Positions 50,753-63,425 are shown, counted from the stretch's first letter. The stretch: DNA of 64,000 nt from Cheilinus undulatus (GCF_018320785.1 NC_054866.1:32031000-32094999), one strand, 5' to 3'. Numbers and translations: made by a program. The notes: generated from the letters alone by a model not told the origin.

Positions 50753-51430
50753 TGCATGCTTGGATTTGTGTTGATAGTTTACAGATATTTGGAAGTGTTC
50801 TTGGAGAAAAGTTAAATGATGCTAAGTAGTCGTATTTTAATCAGTTTGATTTACAGCTTTCTCACCAAACTATGAAACACTTCCCAATAGTGCTACACCA
50901 CATTCTAGCTAGCCGTAGATTTATAGTAGCCATGTATGCCTTGAGTTTTGAGTTAGCAGCGAGCTTACAGTGATATTAGATCTACTTTGTAGTAGGATGG
51001 ATACTACTGTATCTAATGATGTTGTCTAACAGTAACACATTTTAGCTAGGCTCAGGTGTTATCAAATATTTTGTGCTAGATTGAAATATGACCTGATATC
51101 CCTCAATATTTAATCATGAGCAACAGCTCAACCATTTCAGGTTGTAGGTTGTCTAAATAGATAATATCCAGTAGCATTTTAGATTTTTTTCACTTTCTTT
51201 TTCTTTTTCTTTTTTCACTCAGGCTAAGACAGTTGACACTAAACATTTGCAGATATTTTTCCATGTTTCTAAAGATATTTAATATTAGTTAGAACAACAG
51301 CTTATTTAGTAGTTCACACTTTACTTTCATGAATTACTTTGGCTACATTTTTTGGCTAATGAAATGATTTTGTGTACTGAAAAACTCCAATGTTGTAAGA
51401 TGTTTTTATAAGGCCCATTTGCTGGATAGC

Positions 51431-51468
<38 letters not shown>

Positions 51469-52665
51469 TATAGAAAATGCACCAGTGCCACAAAATAACA
51501 TAACCACCACCAACTTTAAATACCACATCTGATTTTAAGACATCTAAAAATGAACATTTACAAGCCATTGAGGCATTGTTAATCACTTTATATTTCAAAA
51601 GACGTTTGTCTGTACCTTTCTAGTAAGCTTATCACTGGCATTGGTCCAAAACAGAGTTGAATTATTAAAAAAATACAGTGTATTTTTCATTCCAAGAAAA
51701 GTAGTGATTTTGGAGATATGAGGTTTTAGCCCAATGCCAGTGTTATGTGAAGAGTAATGGTACAGTACATTTTTGACTTAAATGCTTGTGCAAGGTTTGT
51801 GTTTTCGCTGCGTGCCTGTTATGTGCTTTGTAATACTGTATCCCAGTTTGGTATTATTCATTGGAACTGCTCAGCAGTAATTCAGGGGCTCCATCATCAT
51901 GTGCCAGTGTGCCTATGAAACCAGATATGGGTCACTGGTCCACCTGCCACCACACAGCCACAACACAGACATGATGGACCTGTCTAAGACAAGGGCCTGA
52001 GAGGGATTCAGTGTCAGGAGGTAGTAGGAGGAGGAGCTGTGCAATCCCATTCAGGAGATATAATTTGAAAAAGATGCATGGCTTCAGGAAGTATGGCAGT
52101 GACTGTCTCCACTGGGACACTCCATTTTTTCTCGCCATTACCTAATTAAAAACATTTAATGATGATACTTTATCTGGTCCTCAATTTTCTGTCCTATTAA
52201 GGCTGTCCTCGATGGGTAACTATTATGTTCTCTTCTAAATAGGTCGACCCAGGACCGAAAGATGGCTGTAAGTGTAATATTTGTACAAAGACAATTTGTG
52301 CCAGGGAGCAAATAGGGCAGTGGGCTAGTTTTCTCAGCCTGGTGTCTCCAATCCTACAGAAATCTTTTAAACAGATAGTTCTAAGTGGGCTTAGGTTATT
52401 GTGTTAGGTGTGAAAGATATTAGTATGGTAGGAAGATTCACATATCTTAAAAATATGTACAGGGAGAAGGGAAGAAGTACTCTGCTTACACACTGTTACA
52501 AAGTTTTATTTCAAAATTTAGGACAGCAGAAATAGATAATGTGGAAATGGTAATATAACGACTAAAAATGATGAAGAATTCTAAAACCATCTAAGTGAAC
52601 TACAACAGATCATTTGCAGAAGAGTTTTACATTTCCAGTCAACTTCTGTAGTCAAAAACAGTCTA
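50753..52665. other. Gap between Tc1-like element and rskr stop
   Basis: Contains a 32-base A run (51432-51463) and no exon. The rskr 3' UTR lies at its right side, with a minus-strand AATAAA at 52505-52510. No spag5-like coding sequence was recognised. Confidence 0.5.
51432..51463 (+). repeat. Poly(A) run of 32
   Basis: An uninterrupted A homopolymer. Its length may be unreliable in the assembly. Confidence 0.95.
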
Positions 52666-55600
52666 TTATTTGCCTGGGCCCAGGTCCATGTCGACCAGAC
52701 TCTGAGACACTTCAGTGGGAGTCGTGGGAGAGTGGAGGATTTTATCACAGTCAAAGTTGTCTAAATAGTCCAGTGAAAGGCCTCTCATTGCTTTAGCTGC
52801 CCAGCTGGGATGAGTCCTGAGCTCCAGTATAACATTCACAGGCCTTTTTTGAAGAATTAGAGAGTCAAATGAAGTGCTTCTGAAGAAAGCCTGCATCTTA
52901 AAACACTCCAGGTTTCGAAGCCGGCTCTCTGGATTCTTGCACAAAAGCTGCGTCAAGAAAGACAGACAGATAAATATAGCAGTATTTTTTTCAGATGGAT
53001 GTAAAAAAAAAAAAACAGCAACAAAAAAAAATCATAGACAAACCTCAGAGAGCAGTGAAATCAAAGCAGAACTGCAAGTCTTAGGTATAGAATAAGGAAA
53101 ATCTTTGACTTTGCTCAGCATTGTGCCGTGGTCTGGCTCTGCAGAAACTGGAAACTGCAAAAATTAAAAACCACAATGACCAACTGTAAACACAGATACT
53201 CATGTAGTGCTGTTAGATGTTGAGTTCATATGTCTTCACCTCTCCTATCACCAGTGAGAACAACAAAATGCCAAGAGACCACCAGTCAGCAGCATGGTTG
53301 TATGGACCCCCACTCAAGACTTCAGGAGCTGTTCAGAAAAAAACAGGAAATATTCAGTACAAACGCTGCTCCAAAGAAGTATATCCACTAACATCTAACA
53401 ATATGTCACAGGTGCATGCCATTCAGAACTGGGTCAGCTGAATCCAGGGGGATCAAACCACAGGTGAGGCTCTGATGGAGCTCAACAAGGAGCAGTCACT
53501 GAAACAGCTGCCAAATATCATTATTTCAACAGATTTTTTTTTAAGTCCACAGAGAATGCAAATAAAATCTCACCCATGTATAGGATGGTCCCACATATTG
53601 TAAATGCTCTTCCTCCTCGTTTTAGCCGCCGGGAGAGTCCAAAATCTGACAGACGAAGGTGACCTAAAAACAAAACACAAACTGACACTGATAAAGTTTT
53701 TTTTTCAAAGGCTCTACAATCATACATACAGTATCCTGCCTTCATTCATTGACCTGCTTTTATGAGGGCAGGCTGTAAATATGCATTAGCTTGTGTTTTA
53801 GGCTCACTGTTTTTGTGTCTTACGTTTCAATGCTGCAGCTGTTGACTGCACAGAAAATTCTCAATGCATCTCCAACTCATTTCATTGTACAAAAGTCATA
53901 CTAAATTAGCCCTGAAACTGGCACTGACATATTTCACCGGTGACTTTTAATATGTATAAGAGAAGTCAATGATTATGCAAGATCCAGTCTTTTTTTCTCA
54001 ATCAAAGTGGATGAAGTTATTAGATCCTTAAAAGTTTTCAGTTTTTTAAAGATTTACAAGTGCTGTTAAACAGAGCAAGGATTTGTTTTTTTATCACATT
54101 TCCCACAAACATCTTAGATTTATTTTGGATGCTATTGGGTAAGTGTGCAAAGTAAAATAATGTAAGCATACTAAATTTAACTAAGATGTTTGGAAAAGCT
54201 GTTAAAAATGCCTTACTCAGTTCAACAGCACTTGGGAAATACTTATAGAAATGAAATTTTCATACAAGGGCTAATAATTTCGTCTTCAGCTGTATAAGAA
54301 AAACATTCTAATTGTACAACAGGCTGGAATAAAAGCACACTACCTTGATCACTTAGAAGAATGTTCTCCATCTGAAAAGTAAAAGATCATCATAATTCAT
54401 GGTTCTAGAAATTTAAATAAATTACATCATGAACATTGATAATGATACCTTTACATCCCTATGTATTATCCCTAAGTCATGTAGGAATCCTGAGAACAAA
54501 AGAAAAAAACAAAGTGATACCCTCCAGCATAAAACCCTTTTTAACACATCAAACCATATAATTGTCAAAGATATCTTCAACATGGTGAACAGTGTGACCA
54601 CTCACCGAGTGCACTGCCCAACTCTGCAGCAAAGAGATGAGCCTCTTCTTCTCCAAACTTCCCTTTCAGTAACCAGTGAGTGTACAAGTCCCCAAAGTCA
54701 CAGTAATCGCACACTGCAGAGGAGACACACATAGATACTTCTTGTGTCTTTTGGCAGAGCTAATGAGATAACACTGACCACAGGTGAAAAAGAAGGCAAA
54801 CATTTGTTTAGTCCATGTAGCTGGGGAAAGGAGGAGGGAAGGAAAAGGGTTGATGATTTAAGTGAAACATAAACATGCTTCCACGCTGAACTGTACCCAG
54901 CACTCTCTAGATGGCAGTCTACCTCTTTAATATCCAGTGCTGAGATTTTATGGGTACTATTGTCTGCTTGACTATGGGAGAACGAGGGGAAAACATCCTC
55001 AGAATCATCAAGACTGAAGGGTAGCAGAAAGGGTCAAAGTCTACCAATTAAACTATTTCATATCAACTCACTAATGAAGAGATGGCGTTTTGTCTGCCAG
55101 CAGTCCTGCAGAGTATGGATGAATGGATGTTTGAGCTGCTGCTGCAATTCAACAGTGAACACACACAGACACACAAAGACACACACACACAGGAGTGAAC
55201 AGTAAGAGGTGGAGAGGGTTTTCCTAATCCAAATGATACCTCATTAAAGATTCACAGAAAACTACATTAGATATCTGCTTTCTAGATTCCCTCAGGTAAA
55301 GCCCTTTTGACTAAGTGTGCCAAGTAGGATTACAACTTAGTGTCTCCACCATAAAACAACCTGCTGTTCATTTTAAATTAGATATCCATACAAAGCATAA
55401 AAGGAGAAAAAGCAGTGGGGAAATGCAGGCGGGGCATTTACTAAATAGTGAGATGGTCATTCTTCATGTCACAGCCTGTCTTGAAAATCAATATAATAAT
55501 TTCATGCACACAACGTGTCCTGTCCAAAGATACATGCATTGATGCCAGTAACAGTATTTGTTAAAGAAAACATCATTTTTTCTTCTAGGCCGCTTCTGAA

Positions 55601-58600
55601 GAGAAGAGAGGTTGAGAAAAAAATACTACAATAGGTGTGCCTATTGCTATGCATACACACATACACACGCACATGCACCCACACACACACACATATATAG
55701 GACAATTTATTATTTTAGGGGATCTAACCCTTCAAATAACAGTTTAAGTAAAAACTCTGATTTTGTAAAATAAAAAAAACACCAAAATATATATATTTTT
55801 CTTATACTACATGCAGGTTGAAATTCCTTGAAGGGGATTATCAAAGCCTTGACTGTGTGAATAATGAGCAACAACTTTGATTTTTATGCATTATTTTTTA
55901 GATTTTAAGGTGTTTAAAAAATGTTTATATCCAGGGTCTAAATGGCAGAAAATAGCCACCATACAGAAAAAACACAAAACATTTTTTTGTATTCAAGTGG
56001 ATCATCATGGACTTTACTTATGAGAACCAAGTTAGATTTTTATGCATTGTTTTTTATCAAGATTTTAATAAATTATTACAAGAAACCATTAAAAAAAACT
56101 TGCTCTTCCCCCTCATATGAAATATTGGAAAATGTTCAAAATTCAAAGTGACTGTCTTACTGCATCTAACCTCAGCAGCGATGGCGAGAGGCCTTGCTTA
56201 TGCATCTCAGCACTCCGACCATGTTCAAAGACAGAAAGCTTTTTTGCCATCAGGAGGTCATGACAGTGTGAATACGTGACAGAAAATGACATTGAATCAA
56301 CATTTTTGTGCAGATTTTGGCTTTTAAAGGCTGTGGTCTTAAACTTTTGATCAGCTGATGAACAGCCTATTTCAGTTTAATTGTTGTTTTCAATAAATTG
56401 CTTACTCAATTTTCTTTTGTCTCACTCCCATTTCTTCTTTTTGCATTATGAAGCTCTATTGAGTACCTTCTTAAGATCCAACAGTGCAAAATGCAAATTG
56501 TCGCAATTTTTCAACTGGTCTTAAAATTTTGATCAGGAGTGTAATACATTGACTGTGTTTTCTAATGCAGTGGCTAGGGGATCAAAAACTTTGATTTTAT
56601 GGGTTTTAATGGGGCAGTTTTTGATCACAAACACCATAGCTTACACCATACATAGCTTATTATTGACCTTTTAGACGCTATGGTGTTAAAATTGAGCTTC
56701 TTTCCCACGTCTCCCTCTAAAGGATAGCCTGCCTTGTTTCCCTCTTCCTTGTGAGGTAACACAGCTCTGTCATCACCTTTAAATTTGGGCCTGATAAATT
56801 AATTAAAAAAATATATATTCAAGAAACCATTGTGGCCAAAGTACGACCTATAAAAATACACTCACCTGAATGATGACTTCTTCTTTGGTCTGTTCCAGAA
56901 CTCCTCGCTTCATGATCTCTGACTTTGGAAGAACCTGTGTGGCAGGTTAGAAAATATATTTCTTTTCATACAGTGCTCTTGTTCTGTAATATTGTTTATT
57001 AGAGCTGAATTAACCTTAACAGCGTAGATCTTTTCTTGAAAAAAGTCCTTCACTTTCAATATGGGTCCATAAGACCCTTTAGCTATGAATCCTTGGACCT
57101 GTGAGCACAGAAAAAGCGTTACATCCATTTTGTTTTTCTAATTATGTAGAACAAAACAACAGAAGAGCAGAACTAAGTTTTGTTCAAGACTACCTGAAAA
57201 GAGTCTGGTCCAGGCATCATGCGCAGTGGGAACTCAGGCAGAAAGACAGAGATCAAAGTTGGAGGATCTGTCTTAATGGCCAATGTCTCCGAGTCGTTCT
57301 CTGGAGGCAGCAGGACTTTGGAGATGGGCAGTCTGTCATCCTGCCCCAAAGCAGGCTGAGAAAACACAGCTGAGTGTCCGAGTCTTTGGGTGATGGAGAC
57401 CTTCGTGTTTGAGAGGAACCCGAGACTGTTTCGACGCTGAGCAGCTGGTCCAGTCCTCTATATAACAGTTGAAAATGATGCATCATCATTAGGCCATTCC
57501 AGTGGAGAAAACTTAAAAAACCCTCCATGGTTTATTTCAAATGGAGACAGCAACATAAGAAAACGTTTAATTTAAGTGGCCACATAACATGGGTGGAGCA
57601 AGAAATGTTAAATATCTGAGGTATAGCCCAAGCTTTGCAGGGTCAAGGAGCATGCTACCACGCAGTTACAGTGACTATAAAAAGTATTCAAAACCCTGTA
57701 TGTTTGATCCCTTTTCAGTCAATATATTTTGGCTTTTTTGACATATTTTACAAAAAAACCTCTTCGATAGCGAAGGGAAACAGGCTTCAACAAAGTAATG
57801 GCAATCAAATAAAAATACATAAGGTTAAATAACTGACTGACGTAATACAACAGAGGTCCAGCCAGTTGGTGCTAGTAGTCTCACAATTAGTGAAATGGTT
57901 CGTAAATTTATCTCAAATGATTGTAATATGAAGACACTAGTGTTTGGAAAGTCCAGTCACCGGTTAATCAATATTCCTGGCAACCATAACACCATTAAGA
58001 AAAAAGAACACTCCAAACAACTCAGAGAAAATATTACTGAAAAGAATAATTCAGGGGACAGACACAAAAAAAATTGCCAAGGCACAGAACATTTCCCACA
58101 GTTCAACTTCAGATTTTCAATAGAAGTAATGCCAAGATTGTGTACCTATGCCTGTTAAAACTTAGATACATGATGTTGAATACAGTTAAAATAATTCCAG
58201 TAGTTAATTTTCAACGGTGAAAAAGTGCTGGACACAGTGCAAACCAGTCATGCTCTTCCTCTTGCTCCGCTCGTGTTGGTTTGAAAGGTTAGTGATCGAT
58301 CACAGCTAATCGATGATCTATTTTTGACAGCACTTCGCTTTGATGCAGGGGAAAAGGCACTTCAGGCATCTTAATCGATCTCAGACGCAGTTACATTCCT
58401 GTTCGATGCTTCCGTTCATTTACAGGGAACACTTCAGAAATGTAATGATAGAATGTCATTTTACAGAAAAAAAATCCTCTTGGAGTAAATCGTACTTCTT
58501 CGGTATTGATGTAAAAACCAGACTTTCTTTTAAATCTCCCTTTAATGTTAATCTAGCCTTAAGTAAGTTGATAACATACCTGCGACCCCTGTAGTCCACT

Positions 58601-58633
58601 CACCTTACTGTTCCTGCTGATGTCGCTGCCCAT
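52666..58633 (-). CDS. rskr: Ribosomal protein S6 kinase-related kinase (SgK494)
   Basis: An AGC-type protein kinase of 421 residues (human about 410). Substrates are unknown. Twelve coding exons: 58604-58633, 57194-57457, 57015-57098, 56866-56934, 55072-55141, 54606-54713, 54449-54489, 54344-54371, 53574-53663, 53240-53328, 53044-53154, 52666-52947. All borders are GT-AG and phases agree. Motifs in order: [12 protein letters not shown], Gly-loop [18 protein letters not shown]-binding Lys in IYAVK, catalytic loop [65 protein letters not shown]. All catalytic residues are kept. An N-terminal RRNS site fits basophilic kinases. The start MGSDIS is chosen because the human protein also starts MG and exon 1 ends at a good donor. 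An in-frame ATG at 58753 would add 40 residues. It lies between aldoc and bltp2 as in human. Confidence 0.93.
55142..56865 (-). other. rskr intron 4, repeat-bearing
   Basis: A 1.7-kb intron. It includes a short alternating CA/CATA tract near 55650-55695 and a Tc1-like end at 56332-56543. No exon was recognised within it. Confidence 0.6.
56332..56543. mobile_element. Tc1-like half element
   Basis: The right end, reversed, reads TACACTCCTGATCAAAATTT then TAAGACCAGTTG, a known fish Tc1 end type. At 56332-56353 a second copy of the inner motif (TGGTCTTAAACTTTTGATCA) lies in direct orientation. The other end was not found. Confidence 0.5.
57669..58130 (+). mobile_element. Tc1-like element, truncated (rskr intron 1)
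   Basis: Begins after TA with CAGTGACTATAAAAAGTATT, the same end type as 46809 and 49784. A plus-strand piece reads [20 protein letters not shown], equivalent to the transposase N-terminus of the 49784-50752 copy. The right part and right end are missing. It is in opposite orientation to the host gene. Confidence 0.8.
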
Positions 58634-58945
58634 CAATTTTCGAAGATATTTCAAACAAAAAGAAGCAAAAGGGAATAATTTCAGCTCGTTTTTCAGCCTC
58701 TGTGTTCGTAAACAAGCGTACAGTCCAGTATCAGTGATGGCAGTGTTTTTCATCCACGTGTCTGCTCGCCTTTTACGCCGGAGAGAAATGTTGGAGCGCG
58801 TTTGAGAGTCATCCTGAGCTCGATTCCGCTCCAGTTAGAGCTGTCACATTAATGATCAATCATCAACTTCCTGCTACTCACAGACCAGCCCCCTTTATTT
58901 TCTAAACTCCACAGAAACCCAAACATAAAAATGAGGCTTAAAATT
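58634..58945 (-). promoter_or_regulatory. rskr 5' UTR/promoter and the gap to bltp2
   Basis: Only about 310 bases separate the rskr start codon from the bltp2 polyadenylation signal, so the rskr promoter must lie here or inside the bltp2 3' UTR. Words such as GGCGTAAAAGGCGAGC on the minus strand (58762-58780) give it some CpG content. No TATA box was identified. Confidence 0.45.
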
Positions 58946-59986
58946 TTTATTGACAGATAAACATCAAGACACAAAGCTGATAGAAATGTGAGGACATGTT
59001 CATATTTGTGATATGATCAGTTTAACTTAAAGGGCTTTTTCTTCTTAATAGAAATGTCACTGGAGCAGCACAGTTGTACAAGAATCTACAGACAACAACT
59101 GCGGTTACAAAAATATCAAAATACCTTGCTTAAAAAAGTGCTTTAGTATTAAAATTACAAAACATACACTCTGCAATTAGCTGCTTTTTTCTGTGCCACA
59201 ATGTCATCAAACCGAGTGCCACATAATACAACACATGAACATGTGTTTTCTGGATATATTGCACTGGGGTGAGGTACAGACAAAGAGAGAATAAGTAACA
59301 CAGTCATTTTCAGGTAAAATATAAAATAAAGTTTGTGTGGGAAAAGGCCTTCCTGTCACATTGACAGTCATATAGCCATATACTATTTATTTAGATTGAA
59401 TTAACAAAACTTACATATCTATTTATGGCATAATAAAGCATTGAAGGTGCTTTAATGGAGTCCTGTGTAGTACATCCTTAAAGTGTTCCTGAGCCAGCAG
59501 GAAAAGGTGCCGTCGGTCTGCTAATGAGTAGCAGCTGAGGAAACGGTGACAGTGAAGTGCTAGCTACACACTGTTAAATCTTCCTGGCTACATTCATTGC
59601 AACTCAAGTGGTCGTTATTCTGAAAGCTGCAGGGAGTTCAATTCTTATGGCACAGAAATAAGCTTTATATATTTGAGTTTGGTCAAAATGGCAGCCGGGT
59701 AATTCTGGAGCTGTTTGAAGGTTCCAATCTGAAAAATGCCAAGAGTATTTTTTCCAAAACAAAAACCCCAAAGCACTTCCCCAAAATCAGCAGGCTCATG
59801 TGATACAGTAAGATATCCGACAAAAGGAAAGATATGCTCAGCAGTCTCTCCTTTACATTGACTTTAACAAACCAGAACGATTCTGACAGGCAGCCTGTTT
59901 GTTTCCTGATCTCCTTACCAAGAGAGTGTTAACAGTCCATTGACCTGTCAAATTCTTACATTATAAATGTAAGATGTTTTTTTTTC
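58946..59986 (-). other. bltp2: bltp2 3' UTR (probable)
   Basis: No competing gene lies downstream of the bltp2 stop until rskr. A minus-strand AATAAA at 58946-58951 is a good candidate polyadenylation signal and gives a 3' UTR of about 1 kb. Confidence 0.6.
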
Positions 59987-60568
<582 letters not shown>

Positions 60569-60612
60569 CTAAAAAGAAGAGATTTTATTTTTGTTTTACA
60601 TGTATGACATTT

Positions 60613-61969
60613 AGGGCACACTCACACTAGGCCATCCGTACCGTGCCGTATTCTAACCGTGCTAAAGCCCATATGACCCCATTCCCTTGCCCCCCCCCCT
60701 TTGGCCCGCACACACACAGCTCAACACATCCAGGCCTGGGCATGGATATGTCACACGCCAACGTCATCACAAGGAGAATCCATCGTTAATGAAGTCATAC
60801 ATGTTGATGAGTGTGAATACATAAGTATTGTATTTTGGCTGTAAAATAGCAACAGATTTATACGATATCGGATTTGACATGGGAGTTATTTCACCTGACC
60901 TGGGATCAGTAGCTACGTTAACTATACAGAGCACAGTAAGGAGGGAGAGAGGTTCATAGCGGAGAGTTATTGCTCACAGCATATAATCTTGTGCCTGATC
61001 AGAGTTCCAAGCACTTCTGCTGAATGAAACCTGGACTTTTTGACTCATATGAGCCCTTACGGTCATTCTTCTGCTTGTCCGTGTACTATCTGAATCCCCA
61101 TGGCATTCCTTTATGCACCCTGAACTGTGCCACCTCTCTGTATACTTTTTGATTCTTTTCGGTGCTGCACCAAACAAGCTCTCATGTCATAGGACAGCCT
61201 GTGTCCAGAGCTGGATTAAATGTTCAGTTAAAAGACTTTTTTACCGTGATGAGAGAATTTTAACCATCTGATGAGAGCTGGAAGTGAAAACGCCACAGGA
61301 TTAATAAACAATGTTCTGTTCAAACGTCAGCGATCAAGACCACAATTTCACTTCTTGATGACATAGAATTAAAGGTAAATTAATTCAGTGGATGATAGTA
61401 TGGCATTATAATTTTATAATAACAGAGGTTAAGTCAGCCGTGTGATTAACCCCGGCACACTTGTCCACGTATTTGGCATTTACACATGGAGAATGAGCTG
61501 CTGTTTGTGACTCAATCAAGGGAAGAGGCTTTATTTCACAAACTAAAAAAATCTCACAGTCAATAAAGTCTGACTTTGCTTGGAACTGGTCAGAAATGTG
61601 GACAGGACTGGGATCCATTACAACAAGGTTGTAGTGGAGCTGTGTGACATTCAGTTCTTCAGCTCTGATAAAATCTTTGTAACTTGTTGAAATACAATCA
61701 GACAAAATATCTGCCTTTCTATCCCTCTAGAAAAAATCCTGCTGTCTCTAGCATGTAGCTGTTGCCTGTTGTGATCTCGGCGCTCTGAAGCGGGTCCTCT
61801 TATTGTTACTTCATGCTACGTCACATTCCTGTGCTTGTGCCCCTTCATTTGCATCTGTGGCGCGCCTAGGCCTACCTTGTCCTTCTGCACTCACACTGGC
61901 CGACCGTACCGGATTTTAGGCTGAAATGGGCCCAGGCACGGTACGGATGGCCTAGTGTAAGTGTGCCCT
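60613..61969. mobile_element. TIR element of about 1.36 kb in a bltp2 intron
   Basis: The left end reads AGGGCACACTCACACTAGGC then CATCCGTACCGTGCC. The right end is its inverse with one or two mismatches over about 35 bases. No matching target duplication was found. A 99-codon minus ORF (61406-61705) inside has no recognisable transposase motif. It begins only 45 bases upstream of a bltp2 exon. Superfamily uncertain, possibly hAT-like. Confidence 0.75.
61886..61969. repeat. Palindrome at the right end of the 60613 element
   Basis: The terminal repeat is present here twice, once in direct (CACTCACACTGGCCGACCGT) and once in inverted orientation, separated by about 25 bases. The 84-base stretch can fold into a long hairpin. 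Confidence 0.7.
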
Positions 61970-61974
61970 TGCAT

Positions 61975-62100
61975 GTCATGTTCTGTTGTTACTGATAGGA
62001 CAGTGGAGATAGAAAGGAAATACTGGAAGCAGAGAGTGGGAGACAACATGCAGCAAATCAAGGCCTGACTCAAAGGGCTGTAAGCCTCTGTTTCTGGGGC
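61975..62100 (-). mobile_element. tRNA-derived SINE-like copy, minus orientation
   Basis: On the minus strand the blocks read TTTGAGTCAGGCCTTGATTT, GCTGCATGTTGTCTCCCAC and CTCCACTGTCCTATC, the same order as the SINE at 20800-20935. It follows directly after the TIR element at 60613-61969. Confidence 0.6.
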
Positions 62101-62252
62101 CCACACTTTAACACTGATAAAATATTTGCTCAGTGTCTAAAAGAACAAAATACTGGAAATAAATAATTGCACACTTGGTCAAGTGAATTCAACCTTGAGA
62201 AACAGATTTCTTTTGCCACTTGATGTCAGGAATAAACTGCTAGAATCCTACT

Positions 62253-63182
62253 AAGCCTGGTTTATGCTTCTGCATCCAGCCTACGCCATAGTGACCTACA
62301 CCGTTGTGAGCACTACATACATGTGCATTGTTGTGCTGCAGTAATCTTTCTATTTTGTAAATCTCCTTTTGTAATTTCCATCCATGTGTTTAGAGTTAGG
62401 CTTTCCTGTGATGGCCACTTCCTGGTTAGTGTTTTTACCAGCCACCAGCACAATAGTCAGTGGGCATTTGTCTTTTTCTTTTCCAGTAGTCCTTGATAAC
62501 AGTGCAGTGAAACGTGTGTTATATTGGAGATGGAGCAGAGAAATATCGAGCAGGAGTTGATCAAAAGGCAGTTAATGAAGAGACGACATGACAGATGACA
62601 AGAGGTAACAGAGGAGATGGAAAGTACCACCCGAGGCAGATGAAAGGAAAGACATGGAGAAGGTCTGTTATATTCTGATGTAGGTAAGCAGATGACCAGT
62701 TATCTTAAGCTAGAGATAAAGCATACAGTCTGTCCTGAGGATACATTTTAATACATGTGGTGATACGGTTTTTGGAGCCTTAACACCAAAACTCTGGATC
62801 CTTCTGCCCATGTCGATTTGCTGTTCAGACTTAGTTGAGTCTTTTATTCACTTCATCAGCTTGCTGTAAATTACCTTTACTTTTTTGTGCCAGTAATTGT
62901 ACCTGATCATTGCTTGTTTTTATACTGTGAATTCATTTGTCTCTCCTCTTGTTCCTGTGCTATCACTATGGCATATCTGTTTCTATCTGCTCTTTGTGTT
63001 GTGCTTTGTCGATGTAAAGCACTTTGTGACCTTTGTCTGTGGTAAGTGCTTTCTAAATAAAGTTTACTTCACACAATAGGCCTGCAACACACTCAGAGAC
63101 TGGGAATCATCAGTACTAGGGTTTGCAGTCTGTGGCAGAGGTTATGGCATAGTTAAGACACAGAAGCATAATTTAGGAGCAA
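62253..63182. mobile_element. TIR element of about 0.93 kb (TTATGCTTCTG type)
   Basis: The left end reads TAAGCCTGGTTTATGCTTCT and soon CTACGCCATAG. The right end, reversed, reads CTCCTAAATTATGCTTCTGT and then ACTATGCCATAA. The inverted ends are imperfect over about 35 bases. Inside, at about 62530-62600, a plus-strand piece reads MEQRNIEQELIKRQLMKRRH, basic and helical but not diagnostic. A retroposon tail lies inside at 62985-63075. The 24205-24236 stretch has similar ends. Possibly PIF/Harbinger-like, not proven. Confidence 0.55.
62985..63075 (+). mobile_element. LINE-like 3' tail
   Basis: GTCGATGTAAAGCACTTTGT, then GTAAGTGCTTTCTAAATAAA and GTTTACTT. This GTAAAGCACTTTGT/AAGTGCTNTATAAATAAAG pair is the 3' end of an abundant fish retroposon. 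Only the tail is present, nested in the 62253-63182 element. Confidence 0.6.
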
Positions 63183-63254
63183 TACTGTGACTCCATTTTG
63201 AGCCATAAATCTGTCCTGCAGGTCTACCTACTGCTATCTTTCAGCTTCATGTTG

Positions 63255-63425
63255 TTCTCCAAAAACTCCTGTGCTCACCTGATAAGAGCTGAATCAGTTT
63301 GGGCTTTTCCATTACATTGCGTGGCTTGGCTTGACTCGGCACGGCACGGCAGCCAAACGCAGCAGGAGATGTGCTTTTCCACCACAACTGAGCTACCCAT
63401 TTGAGGGGGCGTCTAGAGCTGATGA
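63255..63425. repeat. Fish DNA-element fragment (GCTTTTCCATTACATG type)
   Basis: GGGCTTTTCCATTACATTGC is followed by a CGGCACGGCACGG run and later GTGCTTTTCCACCACAAC. This pattern of a TTTTCCA word and a GC-rich CGGCxCGGC tract is common in fish non-autonomous DNA elements. The ends were not resolved. Confidence 0.5.

Noticed and set aside
61406-61705. 99-codon minus ORF in the 60613-61969 element
   Set aside because: No transposase motif or catalytic pattern could be seen. Kept only as part of the element.
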